Shown here one piece after another: positions 34,196-42,628 of a stretch of DNA of 43,154 bases. The stretch's first letter is position 1; each line of letters starts with the position of its first letter. The stretch covers positions 65,092 to 108,245 of the forward strand of contig CALISO010000013.1 of the NCBI GenBank assembly GCA_938041445.1, read 5' to 3'. Both the position numbers and the translations under genes were made by a program. Source of the stretch: an uncultured Saprospiraceae bacterium (GTDB lineage: Bacteria; Bacteroidota; Bacteroidia; Chitinophagales; Saprospiraceae). The notes below the pieces were generated by a model. That model was given only the letters and a program-made list of their open reading frames with translations. It searched no databases and was not told the origin of the DNA.

Positions 34196-34321
34196 CGGTT
34201 GATAGTATATGTTCTGTCCTCAATCTGGACATCCTCTTGATAAATTTAAGCAGATATCACTTGTAAGTATAAATCTTAACTAAGTATTTTGGACATTGCT
34301 GTTAATGGGACATTGGGTAGC

Positions 34322-35332
34322 TTACTTCACAACCACAACCCTTTCTATTGCAAAATCCCCAGACTCCACATCAATAACTTTAAGTAAATAAGTTCCTTCA
34401 ATTAGTTGAGAGCAGTCAATTGTAGAGACATTATCTACACTTATTACTAAATGACCATTGATATTAAATAGGTTAAGCTCTAGTGATAGACTAGATGTAG
34501 AATTTACCTGAAGTAAGTCACTTACAGGATTAGGATAGATCTCGATCTGCTCACCATCCAACTCGTATGTGCTGGATATAAAATCTTGTCCATCGCAATC
34601 TTCGTCGATGTCGTTATTAGGAATATCTTCAGCGTCGGGGTTGATATTTGGATTGGTGTCGTCGCAGTCATTTATTACATCAAACCCATCCTGATCTAAG
34701 TCATCATCTAATGTCAATGGATTGCAATCATCGTCGATACCGTTGTAGACTATCTCTTCATCGCTCAATTCAACACCGCAATCTTCAATAACAGAAATTT
34801 CAACTTCACATGCTGAACCATTACAACCATCTACTAATAAATAATGTGTATCTCCTACTGTCATCCCAGTAAGAATCAAGGTTGTGCAACCATCGTCAAT
34901 GCAACCTGTAGGATCAGTAGCACAGCCACCACCTACAATGGAGCCAGGCAAGTCACCGCAATCTGAATATACAGCTGCTTGCAGCCCATCAACAAATCCA
35001 CCACCAGTGCAATTATCATAGCAAATTTCCAAAGTCAACTCTTCACACCAACTTGCAAATGCTATCCATGTTGGATTATTGGAGACTGTACCACTTTGAC
35101 CTGGGCACATAGGTTCTGGACCATCTTCGGCATGTTGATATAAAGACATTGTATATGTTAATCCATCTAAGTCAGAAACTGGACATTGGAGGGGAGCGGT
35201 TTCACAAAGACAAGTATTCTCTATACCACTATCACAAACCTCTGGAACAACTTGCCCATACATCAATATATGACTGAATAGATACAGGCAAAGACCAATT
35301 AACAGCCTATGTAAAAAAGTAGTATTTTTCAT
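34322..35332 (-). CDS. T9SS-secreted Cys-rich protein with MopE-like repeats
   Basis: 336 residues. Signal peptide about 1-26 (LIGLCLYLFSHILMYGQ). Residues 30-180 form a Cys-rich beta domain (CLCETAPLQCPVSDLDG, WCEELTLEICYDNCTGG, YLLVDGCNG) seen in Bacteroidota cargo; it resembles N-terminal domains of unknown ligand. About 1.5 MopE-like units follow at 190-255. The sorting domain is at 262-336 (IYPNPVSDLLQV, STIDCSQLIEGTYLLKV, Cys307). A 92-base block at 34518-34609 is identical to one in the next gene. It lies 94 bases after the 1760-residue protein gene and 126 bases before the PL6-like gene, so the group may be one transcription unit. Function unknown; it is the smallest member of the family. 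Confidence 0.85.
   Translation of the reverse strand: MKNTTFLHRLLIGLCLYLFSHILMYGQVVPEVCDSGIENTCLCETAPLQCPVSDLDGLTYTMSLYQHAEDGPEPMCPGQSGTVSNNPTWIAFASWCEELTLEICYDNCTGGGFVDGLQAAVYSDCGDLPGSIVGGGCATDPTGCIDDGCTTLILTGMTVGDTHYLLVDGCNGSACEVEISVIEDCGVELSDEEIVYNGIDDDCNPLTLDDDLDQDGFDVINDCDDTNPNINPDAEDIPNNDIDEDCDGQDFISSTYELDGEQIEIYPNPVSDLLQVNSTSSLSLELNLFNINGHLVISVDNVSTIDCSQLIEGTYLLKVIDVESGDFAIERVVVVK
34518..34609 (-). repeat. 92-base block identical to 35623-35714 (sorting-domain cassette)
   Basis: Base-for-base identical to 35623-35714 across the last MopE unit and the start of the sorting domain. Flanking sequence on both sides differs, with mismatches rising quickly downstream, which fits gene conversion or cassette exchange. 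Confidence 0.9.
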
Positions 35333-35372
35333 ATTGTCAAGTTGGTATTCTTAAGTAAATTAAAGCCAGTTA

Positions 35373-35564
35373 AACTTATGAATTGCCACACCTATCCTGC
35401 GTTAAGTATGTTGAGTGCAATTGAGACTATCGTACAACCATAACTCGCTCTACTATAAAATCTCCAGAATCTACATCAACTACTTTGAGTAAATACATCC
35501 CTTCATCTAGGTGAATACAGTCGATTGTTGATACTCCTTTGACCCGAGCAATCAATCGTCCTTG
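35373..35564 (-). repeat. Direct repeat copy A: 3' end of the leucine-rich gene plus downstream flank
   Basis: Matches 40818-40992 with about seven substitutions and one 17-base net deletion in the other copy. It covers the last 46 codons of the sorting domain and 54 bases of 3' flank. Confidence 0.9.
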
Positions 35565-38500
35565 AGTATCGAATAATTGTAAATCTAGATAATCAATAAA
35601 AGTAGAGCTGACTCGCAAGATATCACTTACAGGATTAGGATAGATCTCGATCTGCTCACCATCCAACTCGTATGTGCTGGATATAAAATCTTGTCCATCG
35701 CAATCTTCGTCGATCTCATTATTAGGAATGTCTACAGCGTTGGGGTTTATATTTGGATTGGTGTCGTCGCAGTCTAGGTTGTTGTCAATGTATTCTATCG
35801 GAATCATTTCTTCACTGCAAAGCACAATCATTGAATCGGGCGATCCGAAACCATCTTCATCCGCATCTAAGTAATAATTGAATGTAGGATACTGCTCCCC
35901 AGTACAATTGCAGTCAGCGTCTATTGTATCATTAAAAGTACAAATGTCTCCATCCTCACAAGCCTCACCGATATTAAGCGCTAAATCTATACAATCAAAA
36001 AATTGACAACTACCATCATCACAGGTTGCTGATGGATCATAATTTATTGCTGTAGATGCAGTACAACCTAAAACGGAAACTTCTGACACTACACAATCAC
36101 AAATTGCAGAATCCCAAATTTCAACATCACCAACTTCACAGTCTGTATTACAAATTCCTGGATCTTCATCTTGTGGTTCACCTATACAATTACAATCAGA
36201 ATCGATAGCATCGTTAATAGTACAGTCGTTGCTATCATCACAACTCTCACCAAGCTCACAATTACCATTGGTATTGTCCTCTGCATCACAGATACCATCT
36301 TGGTCAGAATCTTGGAATGTACCTATACAATTACAGTCAGTATCAAATTTATCATTTATAGTGCAGGGATCATTGTCATCACAACTGGCTCCTAACTCAC
36401 AATCGCCATTGGTGTTGTCATCTGAATCACAGACTCCATCATTATCTGAATCTTGTAATATTCCTACGCAGTTACAATTCGAGTCATAACTATCTTCTAT
36501 TGTACAAGCATCGCCGTCATCACATAAAGCACCCAACTCACAATCGCCATTAGTCGCGTCATTTCCATCACAGATACCATCATTGTCAGAGTCTTCTAAC
36601 TGTCCTACACATTCACAATTTTCATCGTAAGCATCATTAGTCGTACAGTCATCATTATCATTACAAATTGCCCCAGGATAGACTGCTTCATTTTCATCAT
36701 TACAGTCATCGCTAAATACAAAGCCGTCTTGGTCGAGGTCATCATCTAGCGTATTTTCATCACAATCGTCATCAAGACCGTTGTATGGTATTTCAGTATT
36801 TCCCGGGTAGACATTGGCATTGAATGGCTTACAATCTTCTGCATTGCAGACGCCATCTTCATCGCTATCTCTATACTCTCCAGCACAATTACACTCAGCA
36901 TCATATTTGTCCTGAACAGTACAGATATCTCCATCATCACAAGCAGCTCCTAGCGTACAATCACCTTCTGTATCGTCATCTATATCACAGATACCATCCC
37001 CGTCTGAATCTTGTAGTTGTCCTACACAATTACAGTTTTCATCAATACTATCATTAATAGTACATTCATCTTGATCATCGCATACAGATCCGAGATAAAT
37101 ACTTTCATCCGTATCATCACAATCATCTAACAGAATGTACCCATCTTGGTCAATATCATCATCAAGGGTCAAAGGATTGCAATCATCATCTACCCCATTG
37201 TATGGTATCTCTTCTAGAGCTGGACTGATATTATCATTTGAATCATCACAATCATCTAAGAGCACATAACCATCTTGATCTAAATCATCATCAAGTGTGG
37301 ATGCATCACAGTCGTCATCAATACCATTGTATGGAATCTCATCCATAGATGGATTAATGTCGCTATCATCATCGTTGCAATCATCTGCTACACCATACCC
37401 ATCTTGATCAAAATCATCATCTAAAGTAGCTGGATCACAATCATCGTCTACACCATTATAAAGTATCTCCTCAGCTCCAGGATTGACAGTAGGATCATTA
37501 TCATCACAATCTATCAGATGAATGTATCCATCCATATCTGTATCCGTAACAACTTGAGTTGATGTCGTATTGGTAATAATTGGAAAATTAAAATCAAAAT
37601 AAATATCAGCTGTATTCTCCAGGTTATCTTCGATACTTAAGTGATCCCAAGTTTTGACTTCGAAAATTACAAAACCATCATTGGAATCATCCTCAAAAGG
37701 CAAGTAAATGTCGTCAAATAAAAAGGCTACTTCATCACCCCTTATCTGAGTGTATACAAGATGAGAAGCTTCTAAGACAGTCAGTGTAGTGATATCAAAA
37801 TACTCAGGATCAATCTCATCAATAACTCTGACATTTACAGCACTTGCATTACCAGTATTCTCGAACCTTATTCTATAAGAGAGGTAATCTCCAATCATTT
37901 CTTCTAAAAGGTATGGACCTTGCAAACAAGTTTTATCATTAGGATCATAAGCATTTCTCACTTCCTCGCATAGCACATATCTATTGTCTCTTGGATTGTT
38001 GTCTAATCCTTGTCCCGTGATGATACTTTTGAAATATAGTACTTCATCGCCATCAAGAGCAGGTGTGTCCATTGGTGAATTCAGCCGGAGAGTTATTGTG
38101 AATTCTTGCATCTCAAATGGACTAAGGTTATCATAAGAAAATGATAGCATTCCATTCAAGTCATTAGCAGGCACTGAAGAATCTACATATGTGACTAGAT
38201 TATCAGAGTAAGAGTATGTCACCTCTCCTGATGTAGTAAAATTCCCATTATTAGAAATAACAATTTTATGCTCTATTTCAAATCCTGGTCTCGCAAGATC
38301 AAGTGGGATAATATGAACTGATACATCAAGCAATGAATCCGAAGTAGATGTGAGGCAAAACTCTCCCTCACCGCTTGTGTCAGTTGATTCAAGATTTAAA
38401 CTCAACACTTCTGGAGAAACACTAAAGTAAGAACTGTTGTCAAATAAAGGTGTAATCATATAATTGCCTGGTGGCAAATCAATGTCATATGCATTGGAGG

Positions 38501-40709
38501 CATTAATCTCAGGTTGAACAATAACATTGAGATCGTCTGATATAACACTGAACTTAGACTGTTCTAAGATTTGGCTATTGCCATCACAATCATCTTGTTC
38601 AGTGAAATAAAGACCAAGTGAAACTGGCTTGAAATCTCCCCAACCAGTAAAGTTGCAAGTTGGATCAAGTATAACACCAGCTAGATCGAGTTCTGAATCT
38701 AACCAATCAAATTGATTAGGTGTAGCACATATCCATTCTATATCTTCATTGTAAACATAAATATCTGCAGAGATAGGCACGCCAATAACATTGAGATATC
38801 TAACATTGTTACTATTGAAGTCAATGTCAGTAAGCGAAGGTAAACCACTCAAGTCTAGTTCTTCCATAGAGGCACATCGGTTCATATTGAATCGAGTCAG
38901 TGAGTTCAATGTATCCATCTGTAATCTAGACAAGGTATTACAGTCACTTAGATAAAGATAGTTGAGAGAGTTCAAGCTAGATATCGTCAATGAATCTAAA
39001 GACAAAGCATCCTCTATATATACTGTACTAAGGCTCGGAAAGTCTCTCAGTTCGAATTGACTAATACCAAGATTATTGAGAGTTAGATCATTTAACGAAT
39101 TTAAATTTTCTAATTCTATCTCTTGAAGTGACCCACCAAATCTAACACTCAGAGATGTCAGCGAATTTAGATTTTTACAAGAGATTGTATGCAATGATGT
39201 ATGACCATATAAATTAATTGTTTTTAAAGTCTGAATTTCCTCAACTCGCAATTCTAGAAGACCTTCATTATAATCAAAATCTAAAGTTGTCAAAACAGGG
39301 AGATTATCAAAACTCAATACTTCAATACCGTCATTACCATAGCAATAAAAAGTATTCAATGATGGCAAGTTTTCTAAATCAAAATTCAACAATGAAATAT
39401 TATCACGAAGAGTGAACGTAATGAGGGAATTGAGGTTCTGATAGACCAAATCAGTCAAGGTAGAATTATCCTCGATTGTTAATGTAGTCAATATAAATAA
39501 GTCAATAAGTGTAATGCTTGAAACTGAATTGTTATTATCTAAATCAACATTAGACAGACTTGGTAAGCCAACTAGATTAATAACATCAAGTAAACCACAA
39601 CTGATCACATTTAATGTGGCCAAAGAATTTAGATTAGATAAGTCTAGACTGCCTAGGTTATTATTATCAGAAATAGTTAACGATTGTAATGTAGCAGAAC
39701 CACTGAGATTCAAACTAGTCAAAGAGTTGTTTTGTATCACTGATAAAGTGGTCAAGCTAGGAAGTGTATTAGTGACATCCAATGACAACAATGATGGACT
39801 CTCTCTCACAGTAAGAGTACTAAGAGAATTAAGTCCTGTGAAATCTAGAGCAGTGATAGAAGAGTTGCCATCAATTGTCAAGCTTGTCAACGATGATAAT
39901 GAAGAAAAATCTATTACACTCAAAGATGGGTTGTCAACACAACTAAAACTATTAATCGATGGATTCTCACCAAAATCTATATCAAGCAAAGATGGATTAC
40001 TATCAATTGTTAGATTAGTTAAAGAAACCAAAGGACCAAGATCAATTGAGCTTACTGAATTATTAGAATCAAAAATCAAAGTAGTCAAGTTTGAAAGTCC
40101 TGTAAAATCAAATGCGGTTATAGAATTATTAGAGTTAAGTGTCAAGGAATTGATATCTGACAAAGAACTAAAGTCAATATCTGTCAGAGAATTATTGCTC
40201 AGTACTACCATTGTACTGATTGTCGGACTTCCCTCTATCTGTAAATCACCCAGTGAATTATTGTATCTTAGGTGCAATCGATTCGCTCCAGCTATATCTA
40301 GATCAACATTGGTCATAATAGGATTGTACTCTATCTCAATAGTTGAAAAAGAACTCGCCGATGTTATATGGACACTACTCAACAACCCATTATTCTCAAT
40401 GTAACAATTATTGAGTTTGTCTAAATTATCAATGTTGACTTCTTGGAGTAAATCATTGTAGCGGACGTACAACGAAGTAAGGTTGACAAATGAATTAATT
40501 CCTTCAGCTGAAGCGAAGTCATCATAGTTGAAATTCAAACTAGTCTTTGATAAAGCTTCAGAGACTTGAATCAGACCATCTCCATTAGTATCCACATTCT
40601 CACCTATCAACGCTGCTAGGAAGTTTACATCTGGAATGTCCACTATTTGTCCATTAACAAAAGTATTACTTAGAACAGCAAGGCACAAAGCAAAGAATAA
40701 GTTTTTCAT
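35427..40709 (-). CDS. Giant T9SS-secreted leucine-rich solenoid protein with calcium repeats
   Basis: 1760 residues. Signal peptide 1-20 (FFALCLAVLSNTFVNG). An EF-like loop DTNGDGLIQVSEAL lies at 40-53. Residues about 70-645 are some 25 leucine-rich turns of about 22 residues (LTSLTIDGNSSITALDFTGL type), a long curved solenoid. Residues 690-790 form a beta domain, and 795-1050 carry the DUF11/DUF7619-like region (AYDPNDKTCLQG, YRIRFENTGNASAVNVRVID). MopE-like units lie at 1055-1208, Cys-rich CDDG units at about 1210-1605, including GCTASTAINYDPSATCDDGS at 1548-1567, and a last MopE unit precedes the sorting domain (1688-1760, IYPNPVSDILRV, Cys1731). Such proteins usually act in adhesion or ligand capture at the surface. 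The gene sits between direct repeats (see 35373 and 40818). Confidence 0.9.
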   Translation of the reverse strand: MKNLFFALCLAVLSNTFVNGQIVDIPDVNFLAALIGENVDTNGDGLIQVSEALSKTSLNFNYDDFASAEGINSFVNLTSLYVRYNDLLQEVNIDNLDKLNNCYIENNGLLSSVHITSASSFSTIEIEYNPIMTNVDLDIAGANRLHLRYNNSLGDLQIEGSPTISTMVVLSNNSLTDIDFSSLSDINSLTLNSNNSITAFDFTGLSNLTTLIFDSNNSVSSIDLGPLVSLTNLTIDSNPSLLDIDFGENPSINSFSCVDNPSLSVIDFSSLSSLTSLTIDGNSSITALDFTGLNSLSTLTVRESPSLLSLDVTNTLPSLTTLSVIQNNSLTSLNLSGSATLQSLTISDNNNLGSLDLSNLNSLATLNVISCGLLDVINLVGLPSLSNVDLDNNNSVSSITLIDLFILTTLTIEDNSTLTDLVYQNLNSLITFTLRDNISLLNFDLENLPSLNTFYCYGNDGIEVLSFDNLPVLTTLDFDYNEGLLELRVEEIQTLKTINLYGHTSLHTISCKNLNSLTSLSVRFGGSLQEIELENLNSLNDLTLNNLGISQFELRDFPSLSTVYIEDALSLDSLTISSLNSLNYLYLSDCNTLSRLQMDTLNSLTRFNMNRCASMEELDLSGLPSLTDIDFNSNNVRYLNVIGVPISADIYVYNEDIEWICATPNQFDWLDSELDLAGVILDPTCNFTGWGDFKPVSLGLYFTEQDDCDGNSQILEQSKFSVISDDLNVIVQPEINASNAYDIDLPPGNYMITPLFDNSSYFSVSPEVLSLNLESTDTSGEGEFCLTSTSDSLLDVSVHIIPLDLARPGFEIEHKIVISNNGNFTTSGEVTYSYSDNLVTYVDSSVPANDLNGMLSFSYDNLSPFEMQEFTITLRLNSPMDTPALDGDEVLYFKSIITGQGLDNNPRDNRYVLCEEVRNAYDPNDKTCLQGPYLLEEMIGDYLSYRIRFENTGNASAVNVRVIDEIDPEYFDITTLTVLEASHLVYTQIRGDEVAFLFDDIYLPFEDDSNDGFVIFEVKTWDHLSIEDNLENTADIYFDFNFPIITNTTSTQVVTDTDMDGYIHLIDCDDNDPTVNPGAEEILYNGVDDDCDPATLDDDFDQDGYGVADDCNDDDSDINPSMDEIPYNGIDDDCDASTLDDDLDQDGYVLLDDCDDSNDNISPALEEIPYNGVDDDCNPLTLDDDIDQDGYILLDDCDDTDESIYLGSVCDDQDECTINDSIDENCNCVGQLQDSDGDGICDIDDDTEGDCTLGAACDDGDICTVQDKYDAECNCAGEYRDSDEDGVCNAEDCKPFNANVYPGNTEIPYNGLDDDCDENTLDDDLDQDGFVFSDDCNDENEAVYPGAICNDNDDCTTNDAYDENCECVGQLEDSDNDGICDGNDATNGDCELGALCDDGDACTIEDSYDSNCNCVGILQDSDNDGVCDSDDNTNGDCELGASCDDNDPCTINDKFDTDCNCIGTFQDSDQDGICDAEDNTNGNCELGESCDDSNDCTINDAIDSDCNCIGEPQDEDPGICNTDCEVGDVEIWDSAICDCVVSEVSVLGCTASTAINYDPSATCDDGSCQFFDCIDLALNIGEACEDGDICTFNDTIDADCNCTGEQYPTFNYYLDADEDGFGSPDSMIVLCSEEMIPIEYIDNNLDCDDTNPNINPNAVDIPNNEIDEDCDGQDFISSTYELDGEQIEIYPNPVSDILRVSSTFIDYLDLQLFDTQGRLIARVKGVSTIDCIHLDEGMYLLKVVDVDSGDFIVERVMVVR
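35623..35714 (-). repeat. 92-base block identical to 34518-34609
   Basis: Partner of the block in the 336-residue protein gene; encodes the junction of the last MopE unit and the sorting domain. Confidence 0.9.
35895..37547 (-). repeat. MopE-like and CDDG calcium repeats in the leucine-rich protein
   Basis: Residues 1055-1605. Five MopE-like units of the CDPxTLDDDxDQDGY form (one lies between CDDG units, residues 1290-1345) and about seven CDDG units of the same 47-residue type as in the PL6-like protein. The two repeat classes are interleaved, which suggests past shuffling between paralogues. Confidence 0.85.
38775..40502 (-). repeat. Leucine-rich solenoid coding repeats
   Basis: Residues about 70-645, a 21-23-residue period with pattern (S/N)LxxLxIxxNxSLxxLDLSxLxS. 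The same bias leaves a long open antisense frame that is not a gene. Confidence 0.85.
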
Positions 40710-40817
40710 ATCTCAGGAATCGTTTGTAGTACTGAAAGATATGAAATGTTTACCTAGAATTATAATGTCAATTCAAAACATCCTTCAGTGATATGGTACA
40801 TTATGCGGCATCGGTTG

Positions 40818-40992
40818 AACTTATGAATTGCCACACCTATCATGCGTTTAGTATGTTGACTGCAATTGAGACTAGTTCTACTATAAAATCTCCAGAATCT
40901 ACATCAACTACTTTGAGTAAATACATCCCTTCATCTAGGTGAATACAGTGGATAGTTGATACTCCTTTGACTCGAGCAATCAATCGTCCTTG
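40818..40992 (-). pseudogene. Relic of a T9SS sorting domain and its 3' flank (direct repeat copy B)
   Basis: Reads on the minus strand as QGRLIARVKGVSTIHCIHL, then EGMYLLKVVDVDSGDFIVEL, close to the end of the 1760-residue protein, but there is no start, no PNP motif, and a 17-base net deletion replaces the last residues and stop, so the frame runs on to a later TGA. It occupies most of the 316-base gap between the leucine-rich gene and the ATPase gene and keeps the same downstream flank (AACTTATGAATTGCCACACC). Confidence 0.88.
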
Positions 40993-41025
40993 TTATGCTA
41001 TCATAGATTAGAAAGACTATTTTTC

Positions 41026-42357
41026 TTATAATTCTATGTACCCACTCAACTTACTCCCATCGTAATATGGGATATTTATCAACTGATATTCTACCTTGTC
41101 CGCAGTTATTCCAGAGACTACTGAGTATTCATTCGCTAAAAGTCTCAGTCCTACTTTCTGATCACTAACTTTGATAAATTCATGGAGGGAACGAAGTCTC
41201 CCCTTAGCTCCCGACTTAACCTCTACTGGATAGACCATTGACTTGTGGGTAATAAGGAGGTCTACTTCGGCATTTGCATTAGCGGATTCCCGGGTCCAAA
41301 ATGGTGGCAAATAGTCTATCCTTGGTTGTGTGCAGATGAGTTCTTGAGTGATTGCATGTTGAGTGAGATATCCCTTGTAAAGTGAATTTAAATCAGTGAC
41401 TCCGATCATCTCACCTTGGATACCTGCTACATAATTCATCAATCCTATATCAAGAAATTGGACTCTTGGCTTACGTCGATAGTTGAGTTGGATTGGTAAT
41501 TGAGTGCTTGATGTTGGGTAGATCAGTCTAAGGATACCTGCCTTGTCTAACTTTCTAAATGCTTCTCCAACCTCTCGCGACCGATAATTACTTTTACCAA
41601 ATCCTGCAAATGTTATCCTGTCTCGTACACTTGGTGCAACTGCGATGATGTGTCTGAGGATTGCTCGTTCAGAATTATTGCTACCATATTTTTCAATATC
41701 TCTGACATAGGTATCCCAGATAGATGAGTAGATTGGTTGTAAACTACTGATCATCTTCCCGCTAGAAACATATGTCGATACAACCTCTGGCATTCCTCCT
41801 ACAATCATATAAGTATTGAATAACTCAAGTAAGCGATCATGGGCAAAACTTGGTGTTGGTGTTTGCTGAAAGTATTTGAGAGCTTGGTCCTCTCTTAGAG
41901 CCTCTAACCACTCTGCAAATGACATTGGGTAGACTGATAACTGTTCTACTCTCCCGACTGGAAATGATGGGACGTCTCCGATTGCAAACTCTAGTAATGA
42001 ACCAGCTGCTATGACATCAAGGTCAGGAAGATCTTCGTAGAAGTAGCGGAGTAGTGCTATACATTTCGGTAGTTCTTGGATTTCATCTATAAAGAGTAAG
42101 GTCTTTTTTGGAATGTATTCCTTATTCTGACTTAGAGCTATCTTATCAATTAAGAATTGGATGTCATCCGTATCTTCAAAGAGTACAGCATCTCTTCGCC
42201 TCTCAAGATTCAGCCTAATAAATACTTTATAATGACTTCCCAACTCTTCAGCAAGTGTTGACTTACCGACCTGCCGAGCTCCACGAAGAATTAAAGGCTT
42301 ATTGTTCTCTTTATTCTTCCACTCAATCAACCGTTCCATTATGACCCTTCTGAACAT
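41026..42357 (-). CDS. AAA ATPase with C-terminal DUF4143 domain
   Basis: 443 residues, usual for the family. Walker A GARQVGKST at 26-34, Walker B LLFIDEIQ at 87-94, and the sensor-like AAGSLLEF at 117-124 are typical. FNTYMIVGGMPEVV (180-193) marks the middle domain. The DUF4143 part ends with AEVDLLI (363-369) and YPVEVKSG (376-383), a PD-(D/E)XK-like nuclease fold in which Asp366, Glu379 and Lys381 are present. Such ATPases are very common, often in strain-variable copies, and their function is unclear. The first ATG fits the family N-terminus (FRRVIMERLIEWKNKE). It has its own promoter region with three spaced repeats and no partner gene. Confidence 0.9.
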   Translation of the reverse strand: MFRRVIMERLIEWKNKENNKPLILRGARQVGKSTLAEELGSHYKVFIRLNLERRRDAVLFEDTDDIQFLIDKIALSQNKEYIPKKTLLFIDEIQELPKCIALLRYFYEDLPDLDVIAAGSLLEFAIGDVPSFPVGRVEQLSVYPMSFAEWLEALREDQALKYFQQTPTPSFAHDRLLELFNTYMIVGGMPEVVSTYVSSGKMISSLQPIYSSIWDTYVRDIEKYGSNNSERAILRHIIAVAPSVRDRITFAGFGKSNYRSREVGEAFRKLDKAGILRLIYPTSSTQLPIQLNYRRKPRVQFLDIGLMNYVAGIQGEMIGVTDLNSLYKGYLTQHAITQELICTQPRIDYLPPFWTRESANANAEVDLLITHKSMVYPVEVKSGAKGRLRSLHEFIKVSDQKVGLRLLANEYSVVSGITADKVEYQLINIPYYDGSKLSGYIEL

Positions 42358-42380
42358 CTATTATTATGACTGCTTCTTAC

Positions 42381-42388
42381 CAAATATA
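42381..42388 (-). promoter_or_regulatory. -7 element of the ATPase gene
   Basis: Minus strand reads TATATTTG, exact TAnnTTTG, 23 nt before the ATG at 42357. A TTG at 42404-42406 is only 15 nt upstream, shorter than usual, so an activator may be needed. Confidence 0.45.
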
Positions 42389-42414
42389 ATCCAATTCTTA
42401 CAACAAGGCAGAAT

Positions 42415-42502
42415 AAATGTAACAAATACGGGACTATTTATCTTTGAAAATGTAACAAATAAGGGGTTATACAAGTCATAAAGTGTAATATTTAAGGGGC
42501 TA
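42415..42502. promoter_or_regulatory. Three 22-bp direct repeats at 33-bp spacing upstream of the ATPase gene
   Basis: Copies start at 42415, 42448 and 42481. Plus-strand form: AAATGTAACAAATA(C/A)GGG; the third is more diverged (AAGTGTAATATTTAAGGGG). Exact 33-base steps are about three helical turns, so a protein would bind on one face. An inverted copy of the core, TATTTGTTAC, is at 42531-42540. The remaining 42503-42628 has no gene. Confidence 0.6.
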
Positions 42503-42628
42503 ACTCTGATAAGTGATCCATAATTCAACATATTTGTTACCTAAATCATACTTAAACGTCCTCAATATTTAAATTCACAAAGTTTATCCACACCTTACAC
42601 TATCATTAATTCAATCTTAGGCTTACCC

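Noticed and set aside
39514-40404. Long open frame (296 codons) on the plus strand inside the leucine-rich protein gene
   Set aside because: It is antisense to a repetitive coding region and its protein mirrors the codon bias of the repeats; no domain and no promoter.
41000-41025. Short AGAAA/TTTCT hairpin after the ATPase gene
   Set aside because: A five-base stem is too weak to call a terminator.
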